Positions 1 to 8,962 of a stretch of DNA of 64,000 bases are shown piece by piece. The notes under the pieces are model-generated. The model was not told the DNA's origin, did not search any database, and saw only the letters and a program-made list of their open reading frames with translations. Source of the DNA: Bacteroidales bacterium. Its GTDB lineage: Bacteria; Bacteroidota; Bacteroidia; Bacteroidales; WCHB1-69. The stretch spans positions 42,553-106,552 of the forward strand of contig JAEEKX010000039.1 of assembly GCA_016288655.1 (NCBI GenBank). Direction: 5' to 3'. How positions within the stretch are numbered: the first letter of the stretch is position 1; each line of letters opens with the position of its first letter. A program made the translations under genes and the position numbers.

Positions 1-736
1 GCGTGAGAAAGATGATGTTGTTCTCTTCGCAATAGGGGGCGAGGTCGTTGATGACATCGAACCAGGTGTCGGGCAGGTTCTCCGTAGTGGTGTAAAGCAC
101 CGCCAACTGGTATTCGGGACCTTCGGAGAGCGTCATGGGACTGCACTCGAAAAGGCCGGAGGTGCCCACGAGGTATCGGTCAACGGCATAGATGTCACAC
201 TGGCGCTGGGTAGTGTCGCGGAAGTCGGGGCGTTTTTCATAATGCTTATATACAAGGAACGCGCCGGAGGCGTCGCGGGTCCAACTCCACTTTTCGGATT
301 CGATGATGGCGCCGGTAGAGGCGAGGTCAACGGCTACGGGCACGACGTCGCGCACATGTTCCCCAACCGCAATGACCAAGTAGGTCCAGTCACCGTCATC
401 GGAACGCACCATCCACAACTCTTGGTTGGAGGTCAGCGGTTCGCGGTAGAGCAAGCTCCACTCTTGCGGCAGCTGGCTGGCCAAATGCACATGCACCCCC
501 TCATACTGTTGTGCCCGCTTGAGAAATTCCGTCAGAAAACCGGAAGGAAGCGGATAGGTCTGCACATCCGAAGGGACCAGACTGAGTGAATCAGGTATGG
601 TGCTTATCGGGCAGGTGTCCGGTTTCTCCATAACCACCAGGGCCTCCTTTTCCTCCCGCTTACAAGCAGTTGCCAGCAGAAGGAACGCCACTCCGAGAAG
701 GGTCAATACCTGTATTGTTTTTCTCATTCGAATCAT
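1..736 (-). CDS. Hypothetical lipoprotein, 3' end truncated by window edge
   Basis: Minus-strand open frame starting MIRMRKTIQVLTLLGVAFLLLATACKREEKEAL (lipobox TAC) and running off the left edge; absent from the ORF track because no stop lies in the window. Confidence 0.75.
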   Translation of the reverse strand, partial: MIRMRKTIQVLTLLGVAFLLLATACKREEKEALVVMEKPDTCPISTIPDSLSLVPSDVQTYPLPSGFLTEFLKRAQQYEGVHVHLASQLPQEWSLLYREPLTSNQELWMVRSDDGDWTYLVIAVGEHVRDVVPVAVDLASTGAIIESEKWSWTRDASGAFLVYKHYEKRPDFRDTTQRQCDIYAVDRYLVGTSGLFECSPMTLSEGPEYQLAVLYTTTENLPDTWFDVINDLAPYCEENNIIFLT

Positions 737-766
737 TTTCTATCAGGGGGCAAAGATACACAATTT

Positions 767-2692
767 TTATTTATTCTGAGTGGCTGTGAAAAAATCGGCA
801 TGGGCGGCCTTCGCGATGCGGTCAGCCATCTGTTCGGGGGTGAAACCAGATTCGGCATACAAAGAAGGAATATCGCCATGTTCCACAAAACGTCGGTCGA
901 TGGCAATGGGCACGACAGGAATGGAACCGCGGATAGAGACGAACTCGGAGACAGCCGAGAAGAGGCCACCCTGTTCGATTCCATCTTCAATAGTTACGAT
1001 AACTTTGTGTTTTTCAATAATTTGAGAAAGCATTTCCGTATCCAACGGCGCCAAAAAGCGCATATCCACATGGGTGGCGTCGATGCCCTGTTCGTGGAGC
1101 AGGTCGAGGGCACGTGCGGCATTGTTGCCGAGCGGACCGAGGGAGAGCACGGCCACCTGACTGCCTTCACGCAGCAGCTGAGCACTTCCTATCGGAATCT
1201 CCTCCATCGGCAGGCGCCACTCGGCGTGCACTCCCCTCCCCCGCGGATAACGGATGGCGAAGGGCAGCTCGCGATGGCGGTAGGCGGTGAACATGAGATT
1301 GCGCAAAGAGATCTCATCCATAGGCGATGCAATGACGAGGTTGGGGACAGCGCGCAGAAAGGCGAGGTCGAAAAGCCCGTGGTGCGTGGCGCCGTCCTCC
1401 CCTACCAACCCGGCGCGGTCGAGGCAAAAGACGACGGGCAGTTTCTGCAGGGCCACGTCGTGAATAACCTGATCATAAGCACGTTGGAAGAAGGAGGAGT
1501 AAATATTGCAAAAAGGGATCATGCCCTGGGCGGCGAGACCGGCAGCGAAGGTGACGGCATGTTGCTCGGCAATGCCGACGTCGAAAACGCGGTCGGGCAG
1601 TTCCTTGGCCATGATGGTGAGGGAGCAGCCGGTGGCCATGGCTGGCGTGATGCCGACAACGCGCTCGTCTTGGCGGGCCAATTCGAGGATGGTTTCCCCG
1701 AAAACGTCCTGATATTTTGGAGGTTGCCCAGCGACAGGAGTTTCGATGCGCTCACCCGTGTCGGGGTCGAACTTGCCGGGGGCGTGATAGACGGTCTGGT
1801 TCTTCTCCGCCAGGTGGAGACCCTTGCCTTTCACGGTGATGGCGTGCAGGAGGCGGGCACCCGGAATGGTGCGCAGGTCGCGCAGCACCTTGACAAGGTA
1901 CTCGACATTGTGTCCATCCACGGGACCGAAGTAGCGGAACCCCATGGATTGGAAGAGGTTGCTGCCACGCAACAACGTACCCTTGATGGCGTTTCCGAGT
2001 TTGCTGAAAGCTCTCAGAATCTTATTATGGATGGGGCGGCGGGAGGAGAAGAAGTTCCAGATTCGGTTCTTCGCGCGATTGTAGCCAGGAGAAGAGGTGA
2101 TGTTGAGCAGTTGACGGCTGACAGCCCCGACGTTCTTGTCGATGGCTATCTTATTGTCGTTGAGGATGACCAGGATATTGGCCTGGGTTTCGGCGGCGTG
2201 GTTGAGGGCCTCGAAGGCCATGCCCCCGCCGATGGAGCCGTCGCCGATGACGGCAATGTAGTTGCGCTTTTCGTCGCCGGAGAGTTTGCCGGCCACCGCC
2301 ATGCCGAGAACGGCGGAGATGGAGGTGGAGGAGTGCCCCGTGCCGAAAGCGTCGTACTCGCTCTCCGACATTTTCGGAAAACCGCTGATACCTTGATACT
2401 TGCGGTTGGTATGAAATTGTTCTTTCCGGCCGGTGAGGATCTTGTGGGCATACGCTTGGTGCCCGACGTCCCAGACCAATTTGTCGTTGGGGGTATCGAA
2501 GACGTAGTGGATGGCTACGGCGAGTTCAACGGCGCCGAGGGAAGAGCCGAGGTGCCCCGGGTTTTCAGCGGTTTCGGAGATGATATAGTCGCGGATTTCC
2601 GCACACAGCATGGGCAGTTCCGAAACTTTGAGTTTGCGGAGGTCTTCGGGGGTATTGATGCGTGACAAGAAGGTGTATTTACTCGTTCGCAT
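767..2692 (-). CDS. dxs: 1-deoxy-D-xylulose-5-phosphate synthase
   Basis: DXS-type thiamine enzyme: LVWDVGHQAYAHKILTGR, GDGSIGGGMAFEALNHA, IAEQHAVTFAAGLA, DRAGLVGEDGATHHG. Start taken at MRTSKYTFLSRINTPEDL. Confidence 0.95.
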   Translation of the reverse strand: MRTSKYTFLSRINTPEDLRKLKVSELPMLCAEIRDYIISETAENPGHLGSSLGAVELAVAIHYVFDTPNDKLVWDVGHQAYAHKILTGRKEQFHTNRKYQGISGFPKMSESEYDAFGTGHSSTSISAVLGMAVAGKLSGDEKRNYIAVIGDGSIGGGMAFEALNHAAETQANILVILNDNKIAIDKNVGAVSRQLLNITSSPGYNRAKNRIWNFFSSRRPIHNKILRAFSKLGNAIKGTLLRGSNLFQSMGFRYFGPVDGHNVEYLVKVLRDLRTIPGARLLHAITVKGKGLHLAEKNQTVYHAPGKFDPDTGERIETPVAGQPPKYQDVFGETILELARQDERVVGITPAMATGCSLTIMAKELPDRVFDVGIAEQHAVTFAAGLAAQGMIPFCNIYSSFFQRAYDQVIHDVALQKLPVVFCLDRAGLVGEDGATHHGLFDLAFLRAVPNLVIASPMDEISLRNLMFTAYRHRELPFAIRYPRGRGVHAEWRLPMEEIPIGSAQLLREGSQVAVLSLGPLGNNAARALDLLHEQGIDATHVDMRFLAPLDTEMLSQIIEKHKVIVTIEDGIEQGGLFSAVSEFVSIRGSIPVVPIAIDRRFVEHGDIPSLYAESGFTPEQMADRIAKAAHADFFTATQNK

Positions 2693-3896
2693 GGTTGAGC
2701 AGGGAGTTGTAGAATTGGATGAGATCTTGCGTGATGACCTCGTTGTTATGGTCGAGCGCGATGAGGTTGCGGGCATTTTCTCCGATGAAAGAACAGATGT
2801 CAGGAGCGTGGACGCACTTGGCGATGGCCTCTACAAACTGCTCGGGCGTGTTGGCGATGAGGATGTTCTTGCCATCCTCCACGGCGATGCCTTCCGCGCC
2901 GATCGTAGTGGTGATGACGGTCTTGCCTAACGCCATCCCTTCGATGATCTTCACGCGGATGCCACTGCCCGACAGGAGCGGCACCACCATGACATCCTTG
3001 GAGAGCATGAAGTCGTTGGCGGACTCCACCTCGCCGACGACGATGACATTCTTGTCGTGGCGGGAGGTGAGGGTGGCGGGGGTTCCGCGGCCTGCAATGG
3101 TGAAGGTGAGGTCGGGAAAACGCTCCAGAACCAACGGCCACACTTCATCGAGGAAGAACTCCAGCCCTTCGATGTTGGGGCGCCAGTTCATGCTGCCCAC
3201 ATAGAAGAGTTCGGGAGTCGCCGACGGCATGTAGTTCTCATCTTCGGGGTAGTCGTCGGGATCGACGCCGAAGGGAAGAATGGTGCCGGGGACATCGCCA
3301 TAGCAATCCGCAAAGAACTGATAATCAGGTTCGGAGATGGCGGCAAAGGCATCTATTTGAGAACCCAATCCGCACTCGAAACGCTCCAATTGGTTGGCAA
3401 GGCATTTGATAGCCCACTTCCTCGGCCAAAATCTCTCGTGACGGGCCATCCTCTGCCAGATCTGGTGCTCGATGTTGTGGGTGCGCAAGACTATTTTCGC
3501 CTTGGAATACTGACGGATGACGGGGATGTATGAGGCGGTGAAAACGGATTCGAGTTGTACGATGTCAAAAGTCTCCTGCTGGAGGATGGCGGCCAATTTT
3601 TTGGCGAAGGCCTTGGAGTAAAAACGGGAGATTTGGTAGGAGCGGCGGGTGAAAAGACTTTTGAAGGCGGCGAAAAACGAGGGGGTGGTATCCACATAAA
3701 CCGACTCGAAGTTCACGGCGGAGCGATAGCCGGTGGTATTCACGGCCGCGCTGACGGCATGTTTCGGAGTCTCCATGGCCAAGACACGCACACTGTGGCC
3801 CGCCTTGAGCAGCCCCTGCGTCACGTTGTTCATGGCAATCGCCCCGCCATCGGAGGGCGGAAACGGCGGTTTATGACAGAGTTGGAGTATTTTCAT
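2679..3896 (-). CDS. Glycosyltransferase family 4/1 (GT-B fold)
   Basis: MKILQLCHKPPFPPSDGGAIAMNNV N-terminus; VGSMNWRPNIEGLEFFLDEVWPLV and GSGIRVKIIEGMALGKTVITTTIGAEGI motifs. Overlaps the dxs start by 14 bp. Confidence 0.88.
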   Translation of the reverse strand: MKILQLCHKPPFPPSDGGAIAMNNVTQGLLKAGHSVRVLAMETPKHAVSAAVNTTGYRSAVNFESVYVDTTPSFFAAFKSLFTRRSYQISRFYSKAFAKKLAAILQQETFDIVQLESVFTASYIPVIRQYSKAKIVLRTHNIEHQIWQRMARHERFWPRKWAIKCLANQLERFECGLGSQIDAFAAISEPDYQFFADCYGDVPGTILPFGVDPDDYPEDENYMPSATPELFYVGSMNWRPNIEGLEFFLDEVWPLVLERFPDLTFTIAGRGTPATLTSRHDKNVIVVGEVESANDFMLSKDVMVVPLLSGSGIRVKIIEGMALGKTVITTTIGAEGIAVEDGKNILIANTPEQFVEAIAKCVHAPDICSFIGENARNLIALDHNNEVITQDLIQFYNSLLNHANE

Positions 3897-5382
3897 TTTT
3901 GTTTTTTAGGAATATTTTTTTGAAAAAAAGTCTGACCTTCGCAAAAAAATGAGTGTAGGTGTCGGGGGAAAGAATAGCGGAATCATTTGTCGCCTTGTAA
4001 GTTAGGAAGATACAGATGGGAATAGTGATGAAAGTGGAGAACCACATGCCCGCCCAGACAGGCCACTCGCCCGACTTAGCGACTTTTTCCCCGAAAATGG
4101 AGATGACGAAGTAGAATGCGAAGAATACCACGGTGATAACCAGGGGAATACCAATACCTCCCTTGCGGATAATCGTGCCTAGCGGCGCGCCGATGAAGAA
4201 GAAAAGCAGGCAAGCGAAGGGCAGCACCATCCGCTGGTGATACTCCATCATGCTCTCCCGAATCTCCCGCGCCCGGAGGTCGGACAGGATGTCAACGTGA
4301 GGCAGGCAGCCGATGGTGTTGGAGGCCTTGTTGACAGCACGAAAGGCCACCTGATCTTTCCACTCCGGCGGAAGATTCTTCCACTGGTACGAAATCCCAG
4401 AAGAGGAGGGAAGATCAAAAGAGAGGTCGCGAGCCATGGCCTCCTTGAAAAAATTGGACTCATATTTCATATAAACCCCCTCCGATATATCCTTCATCTC
4501 CTGCTCCTTCTCTCGAACTAAATCCATTATCTTATTCATTTTCAAAGATTTACTATTATCCTTGAAAAAACTCTCATCCGCATCCTGCATCTGGAAAGAG
4601 GAGATGTCCATCTTCATATATTGCTGATCAAAATGGGCAAAGAAATAGGGATAGGAGGCATTACGACTGTTCTGACTTCGTCCTTCATCCCATAAAAAAC
4701 CATCATAGAGGTTGAAAATGAAGTACTTCTTATCGGGGGAAATCGTCATCTTTCCGCGATGGGCATAAGTGCCGGAGAGGTTGCCGAAATGACGGGTGTG
4801 GTCATAGATAAGCACATCCTCGATGTTTTCGTTGTCGCGATGCTTCTTGCCGATACGGATAACGTAACCGTCAATGCCATCGTAAAATACGCCTTCGTCG
4901 ATACTGAGCGTGGGCTTTTGTTGAACGATCTCATACATCATCGATCGCCACTTCACGTATGCGGCGGGCACCACGTTGTCGGAAAACCAGAAGGAGAAAA
5001 GTCCTACGAACAAAGCGATGAATGCCAGCGGTTTCATCAAACTGAGCACTGAAATTCCCGCCGACTTGAGCGCCACAATCTCGTACTTTTCACCCAAATT
5101 TCCGAATGCCATCAACGAGGAGAGCAACACGGCGAGAGCCAAGGCGAGGGAAACGAAGGTGGCGGAAACATAGAAAAGCAACTGAAGAATCAGATACCAT
5201 TCCAACCCTTTTCCCACCAGATCGTCAACGTATTTCCAGAGGAACTGCATGTCGATGATCAACAGGGCAAGAAAAAAGGTCAAGGCAAACGGACCCACGA
5301 ATTTCTTGACCAAGTATCGGTAGATGATCTTGGAGAAAGAGAACTCTAACAGATGATGATTGGCCTTGGGTCGAGGTTTCAC
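3871..5382 (-). CDS. LptF/LptG (YjgP/YjgQ) family permease
   Basis: Multi-TM protein with IIYRYLVKKFVGPFALTFFLALLIIDMQFLWKY, ALAVLLSSLMAFGNLGEKYEIVALKSAGIS, and C-terminal FFFIGAPLGTIIRKGG. Confidence 0.88.
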   Translation of the reverse strand: MKPRPKANHHLLEFSFSKIIYRYLVKKFVGPFALTFFLALLIIDMQFLWKYVDDLVGKGLEWYLILQLLFYVSATFVSLALALAVLLSSLMAFGNLGEKYEIVALKSAGISVLSLMKPLAFIALFVGLFSFWFSDNVVPAAYVKWRSMMYEIVQQKPTLSIDEGVFYDGIDGYVIRIGKKHRDNENIEDVLIYDHTRHFGNLSGTYAHRGKMTISPDKKYFIFNLYDGFLWDEGRSQNSRNASYPYFFAHFDQQYMKMDISSFQMQDADESFFKDNSKSLKMNKIMDLVREKEQEMKDISEGVYMKYESNFFKEAMARDLSFDLPSSSGISYQWKNLPPEWKDQVAFRAVNKASNTIGCLPHVDILSDLRAREIRESMMEYHQRMVLPFACLLFFFIGAPLGTIIRKGGIGIPLVITVVFFAFYFVISIFGEKVAKSGEWPVWAGMWFSTFITIPICIFLTYKATNDSAILSPDTYTHFFAKVRLFFKKIFLKNKNENTPTLS

Positions 5383-5391
5383 GGCTGGAAA

Positions 5392-6240
5392 TTAGAAATC
5401 GCCTAAGGAGGTGACGGGCAGTTGTTCGAGTGCGCTGGCGGCTTGTTCCGCATTGGGGGGCGTGCCGTGCCATTTGTGGGTGCCCATCATGAAATCGACG
5501 CCCATGCCCATTTCGCTCTTCATGACGATGGCGACGGGCTTGCCCTGTCCTGTCTTTGATTTTGCAACTTCAAGAGTATCAACAACTTGTTGCATGTCAT
5601 TACCATCCATTTCAAGAACGGTCCACTGGAAAGACTCCAATTTGTCGCGGAGAGAGCCGAGCGGCATGACGTCGTCGGTGGAGCCGTCAATCTGCTTTTT
5701 GTTATGGTCGATGATGGCGATGAGGTTGTCGGTATGTTTGCCGCCGGCGAACATGAAGGCCTCCCAGACCTGACCCTCTTCAAGTTCGCCGTCGCCGGTG
5801 AGCACGAAGACACGGTGATCGTCGTGGTTGGCTTTCTTGGCGATGGCTGCGCCGATGGCGACGGAGAGGCCCTGTCCGAGGGAGCCGGAAGCGATACGCA
5901 GGCCCGGCAGATGCTCCACCGGGGTAGGATGTCCCTGCAGGCGGGTGCCGAGTTTGCGGAAGGTGGCCAGTTCGCTCACGGGAAAGTAACCGCGGCGGGC
6001 CATGATGCTGTAAAGCATGGGGGAGATATGTCCGTTGGAGAGGAAGAACATGTCCTCTCCCCTACCCTCGCGGGTAAAGTTGGCGGGATCGATATCCATA
6101 ACGTTGAAATAGAGCGCGGTGACCAGGTCCGTGCAGCCCAGCGAGCCGCCAGGATGCCCCGACTTGGCGTTGAAGACCATGCGAATAATGTCGCGGCGCA
6201 CTTGCGCTGCAATCTCTTTTAACTGTTCTACCGTTTTCAT
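5392..6240 (-). CDS. Transketolase, N-terminal subunit (split type)
   Basis: KSGHPGGSLGCTDLVTALYF, GSLGQGLSVAIGAA, VLTGDGELEEGQVWEAFMFA; ends after the TPP-binding half. Start at MKTVEQLKEIA. Confidence 0.9.
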   Translation of the reverse strand: MKTVEQLKEIAAQVRRDIIRMVFNAKSGHPGGSLGCTDLVTALYFNVMDIDPANFTREGRGEDMFFLSNGHISPMLYSIMARRGYFPVSELATFRKLGTRLQGHPTPVEHLPGLRIASGSLGQGLSVAIGAAIAKKANHDDHRVFVLTGDGELEEGQVWEAFMFAGGKHTDNLIAIIDHNKKQIDGSTDDVMPLGSLRDKLESFQWTVLEMDGNDMQQVVDTLEVAKSKTGQGKPVAIVMKSEMGMGVDFMMGTHKWHGTPPNAEQAASALEQLPVTSLGDF

Positions 6241-6263
6241 TTTCAGGTAATTATGGATAAAAA

Positions 6264-6785
6264 TTACTTTGTTTGTGCCAAAGAGGCCAATTCGTCTTCC
6301 AATTGGAGCAGGAAGTATGCGCCGGATGCGGCCACCAGTTCGAGGTGGGGAAGATAGTAGAAGTCTTTGGAAATCTCCACGTCGCCGCGGACGAGACCGG
6401 CGTTGGTCAACATGAAGCGCATCACGCACTTGTTCTTCTCATTCACCCAGCCCCATTGGTTTTTCCAGAGGGCCAACTGTTTGAAAGAGATGAGGACGCC
6501 ATCGAGGGCGAAACTCATCTGGCCGTGGAGGTCGAGTAGCACGGTGGCCACGTCGCTCTGGTCGGACTCCCGACGGAGCGTGACGTAGGGGAAGAAGAAG
6601 CCCTGACGCTTGATGGTGTAGGAGCCGTCGATGGTCTCGAGGCGGGCAAGCGAACCCTGACCGTGAATCAGGTCGATGGTGGCAAAAATGCCGTCATCCG
6701 AGACGATTTGATAGAACTTCTTGGTGACATCCGGCTTGACCAACTGCAAACCCGAAGTTTGACTTTCTGTAATCTTTTGGAACAT
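6264..6785 (-). CDS. Hypothetical protein
   Basis: 173-aa ORF in operon context between the transketolase N-half and the HIT protein; no family recognised. Confidence 0.65.
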   Translation of the reverse strand: MFQKITESQTSGLQLVKPDVTKKFYQIVSDDGIFATIDLIHGQGSLARLETIDGSYTIKRQGFFFPYVTLRRESDQSDVATVLLDLHGQMSFALDGVLISFKQLALWKNQWGWVNEKNKCVMRFMLTNAGLVRGDVEISKDFYYLPHLELVAASGAYFLLQLEDELASLAQTK

Positions 6786-6788
6786 GGT

Positions 6789-7187
6789 TTAATACTGTAC
6801 GGATTTGGAAATACGTTCAGCGATATCCTTCATTTCATCATCGCTCAATTTACACTTGGGATTGGCGAAGTTGAGGTCGCCGACGCGGTTGATCGGGACG
6901 AGGTGGATGTGGGTATGAGGCACTTCGATGCCGATGACGGCGATGCCGATGCGGAGGCACTCCACATTCTTCTCGATGGCTTTCGCCACCTTTTTGGCGA
7001 ACACCATCATATCGGCCAACATCTTGTCGTCGAGGTCGAAGATATAGTCATTCTGCAACTTAGGGACAACGAGGGTGTGGCCCTTGGCGAGGGGGTTGAT
7101 GTCAAGGAAGGCGAAGAACTGGTCGTCTTCTGCGATTTTGTAGCAGGGAATTTCGCCCTTGATGATCTTGGTGAAGATGGTATCCAT
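6789..7187 (-). CDS. HIT family (histidine triad) protein
   Basis: IFTKIIKGEIPCYKIAEDDQFFAFLDINPLAKGHTLVVPK and the HTHIHLVPI triad motif. Confidence 0.95.
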   Translation of the reverse strand: MDTIFTKIIKGEIPCYKIAEDDQFFAFLDINPLAKGHTLVVPKLQNDYIFDLDDKMLADMMVFAKKVAKAIEKNVECLRIGIAVIGIEVPHTHIHLVPINRVGDLNFANPKCKLSDDEMKDIAERISKSVQY

Positions 7188-7660
7188 TATCGGGAGATTT
7201 TAAGGATTTCGAATTTGAGGATGCCGACGGGGGCGTTCACCTCCGCGATTTCGCCCACTTTTTTGCCCAATAAGCCCTTCGCGATAGGTGAGGTAACACT
7301 TATCTTGCCCGACTTGAAATCGGCCTCGGATTCAGGCACAAGGGTGTAAACAATTTCTTTATTACGCTTCATGTCCTTGACAGTAACGATAGAATAGAGC
7401 AGAACCTTGGAGATGTCGAGTTTGGATTCATCCAGAATGCGGGCGTTAGCAATGAGGGTCTGGAGGTTGGCGATCTTCATCTCTAAAAGTCCCTGGGCCT
7501 CCTTGGCGGAGTCGTACTCCGCATTTTCGGAGAGGTCTCCTTTGTCGCGGGCCTCGGCGATCATGGCGGAGATGCGGGGACGTTCCACGGATTCAAGATG
7601 TGCTAGTTCGGCTTTCAGTGCGGCCAAGCTTTCGGCAGAATAATATTTGATTTCACTCAT
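7187..7660 (-). CDS. greA: Transcription elongation factor GreA
   Basis: ELAHLESVERPRISAMIAEARDKGDLSENAEYDSAKEAQG; C-terminal SPIAKGLLGKKVGEIAEVNAPVG. Confidence 0.95.
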   Translation of the reverse strand: MSEIKYYSAESLAALKAELAHLESVERPRISAMIAEARDKGDLSENAEYDSAKEAQGLLEMKIANLQTLIANARILDESKLDISKVLLYSIVTVKDMKRNKEIVYTLVPESEADFKSGKISVTSPIAKGLLGKKVGEIAEVNAPVGILKFEILKISR

Positions 7661-7695
7661 GATTGATATGCTATGGGTTATGATATAAAATAATA

Positions 7696-7724
7696 CTAAA
7701 GAGACCCGAAACAGGTCTCTTTAG
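7696..7724 (-). terminator. Intrinsic-terminator-like hairpin downstream of the PorV-like gene
   Basis: Perfect 11-bp arms CTAAAGAGACC / GGTCTCTTTAG with a 7-nt loop, placed after the 7750 stop on the minus strand. Confidence 0.7.
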
Positions 7725-7749
7725 TGTATGAGAAAATGTTGCACAAAAA

Positions 7750-8931
7750 TTAGAGGGCGAGCTTCAAGCCAACGCAATGGTTGCCGCCCCACTTGTTTGT
7801 GAAACGATAGGAATAGTCGAGATAGAGTCTGGTTGCCTGCTTGCCAGGTTCGAGTTTGGACTTCTTCTGCAACGGAATACCAAGGGTAGCGCCGAGGGCG
7901 GGACCCGTGTACCAAGTGGTGCACTTGTCAACGCTGAACATGCCCGTCTCGAAGTTGTAGCCGGCGCGGACCATGAAGATCTGACCGAGGCCGTATTCAA
8001 CACCAAGGGTGAAGATGTCGCGGGAGAAGGAGTTCGCGGTGAAGGAGCCGGCGAGGGTGATCCTGTGAGCGGCATCGTCGCGGGTGAGTTCCATATCCGT
8101 TCTGTCTCGCTTGGACATGTTTGCATACTCTTTACCCCAAATGAGGAAGTCGTAGGAAAGACCCAACACCAACATGGTGGGAATTTCGTAAGTGGCGGAA
8201 CGGCTTTCAAGCGTTTGTTCCCAAGCGAGGTCGTTGGCGTTGGCACGCACGGCCAGACCGTCACCCTTGTAATGCATCGGCAGGCCGATGTTCTTCAGGG
8301 TGATACCGATTTTGAAATTCTTGTAAGGACCGGTCAGATACTGCACGCCTGCGTCAATGGCAAAACCTGTGGCCTTGGCATCGTCGGCGCCGGTTTCAGT
8401 GACCACCTTCAAGGAAACACCACCATGAATGAAGTCGTTGAAACTCTTCGCATAGTGCAAGCACAAGTAGGAGAGTTTAGGCGAGAAAGTACCTTGGTTG
8501 CCTTCCGGCAAGGTTTCCGAGGTGATTTCAATGTCGCCAAATCCCATTGTGAAGAAAGAGAAGCCGATGACGCCTAAGTCGCGGACTTGTCCGGTTTGCT
8601 TGTTGGTGGAACGAAGGTGTTGTGCCAACGCGAAGGAACTGATGCCGATGCCAGCACCGGAGCCCACCAAATAGCGGGTGTGGGAAAATCCTATTTCGGT
8701 TCTGTTGACGAAGGCCATGCCACCGATGTTGGAGTGCATGGCTTCCAGTCCGCGGATCTCGGCCACACCGGCGGTTCCCCAACCGGTGGAACGAGCCCAC
8801 GGGTCAATCAGCAAGTGCTGCGCACCCGCCTGACCGGAACGGTCTCTGTTGCCGGCGAACACATTGCCCGTCATCGCACAGCAAAGCCCGATCAGCATAC
8901 AAATGACTAACGATTTCTGTAATTTATTCAT
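7750..8931 (-). CDS. PorV/PorQ-like outer-membrane beta-barrel protein (T9SS-associated family)
   Basis: Signal peptide, then AGAQHLLIDPWARSTGWGTAGVAEIRGLEAMHSNIGGMAFVNRTEIGFSHTRYL, typical of the PorV/UPF0164-like family; C-terminal strand VGLKLAL. Confidence 0.75.
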   Translation of the reverse strand: MNKLQKSLVICMLIGLCCAMTGNVFAGNRDRSGQAGAQHLLIDPWARSTGWGTAGVAEIRGLEAMHSNIGGMAFVNRTEIGFSHTRYLVGSGAGIGISSFALAQHLRSTNKQTGQVRDLGVIGFSFFTMGFGDIEITSETLPEGNQGTFSPKLSYLCLHYAKSFNDFIHGGVSLKVVTETGADDAKATGFAIDAGVQYLTGPYKNFKIGITLKNIGLPMHYKGDGLAVRANANDLAWEQTLESRSATYEIPTMLVLGLSYDFLIWGKEYANMSKRDRTDMELTRDDAAHRITLAGSFTANSFSRDIFTLGVEYGLGQIFMVRAGYNFETGMFSVDKCTTWYTGPALGATLGIPLQKKSKLEPGKQATRLYLDYSYRFTNKWGGNHCVGLKLAL

Positions 8932-8962
8932 AATCTTATATTTTTTTCAGTTATACCATTTG

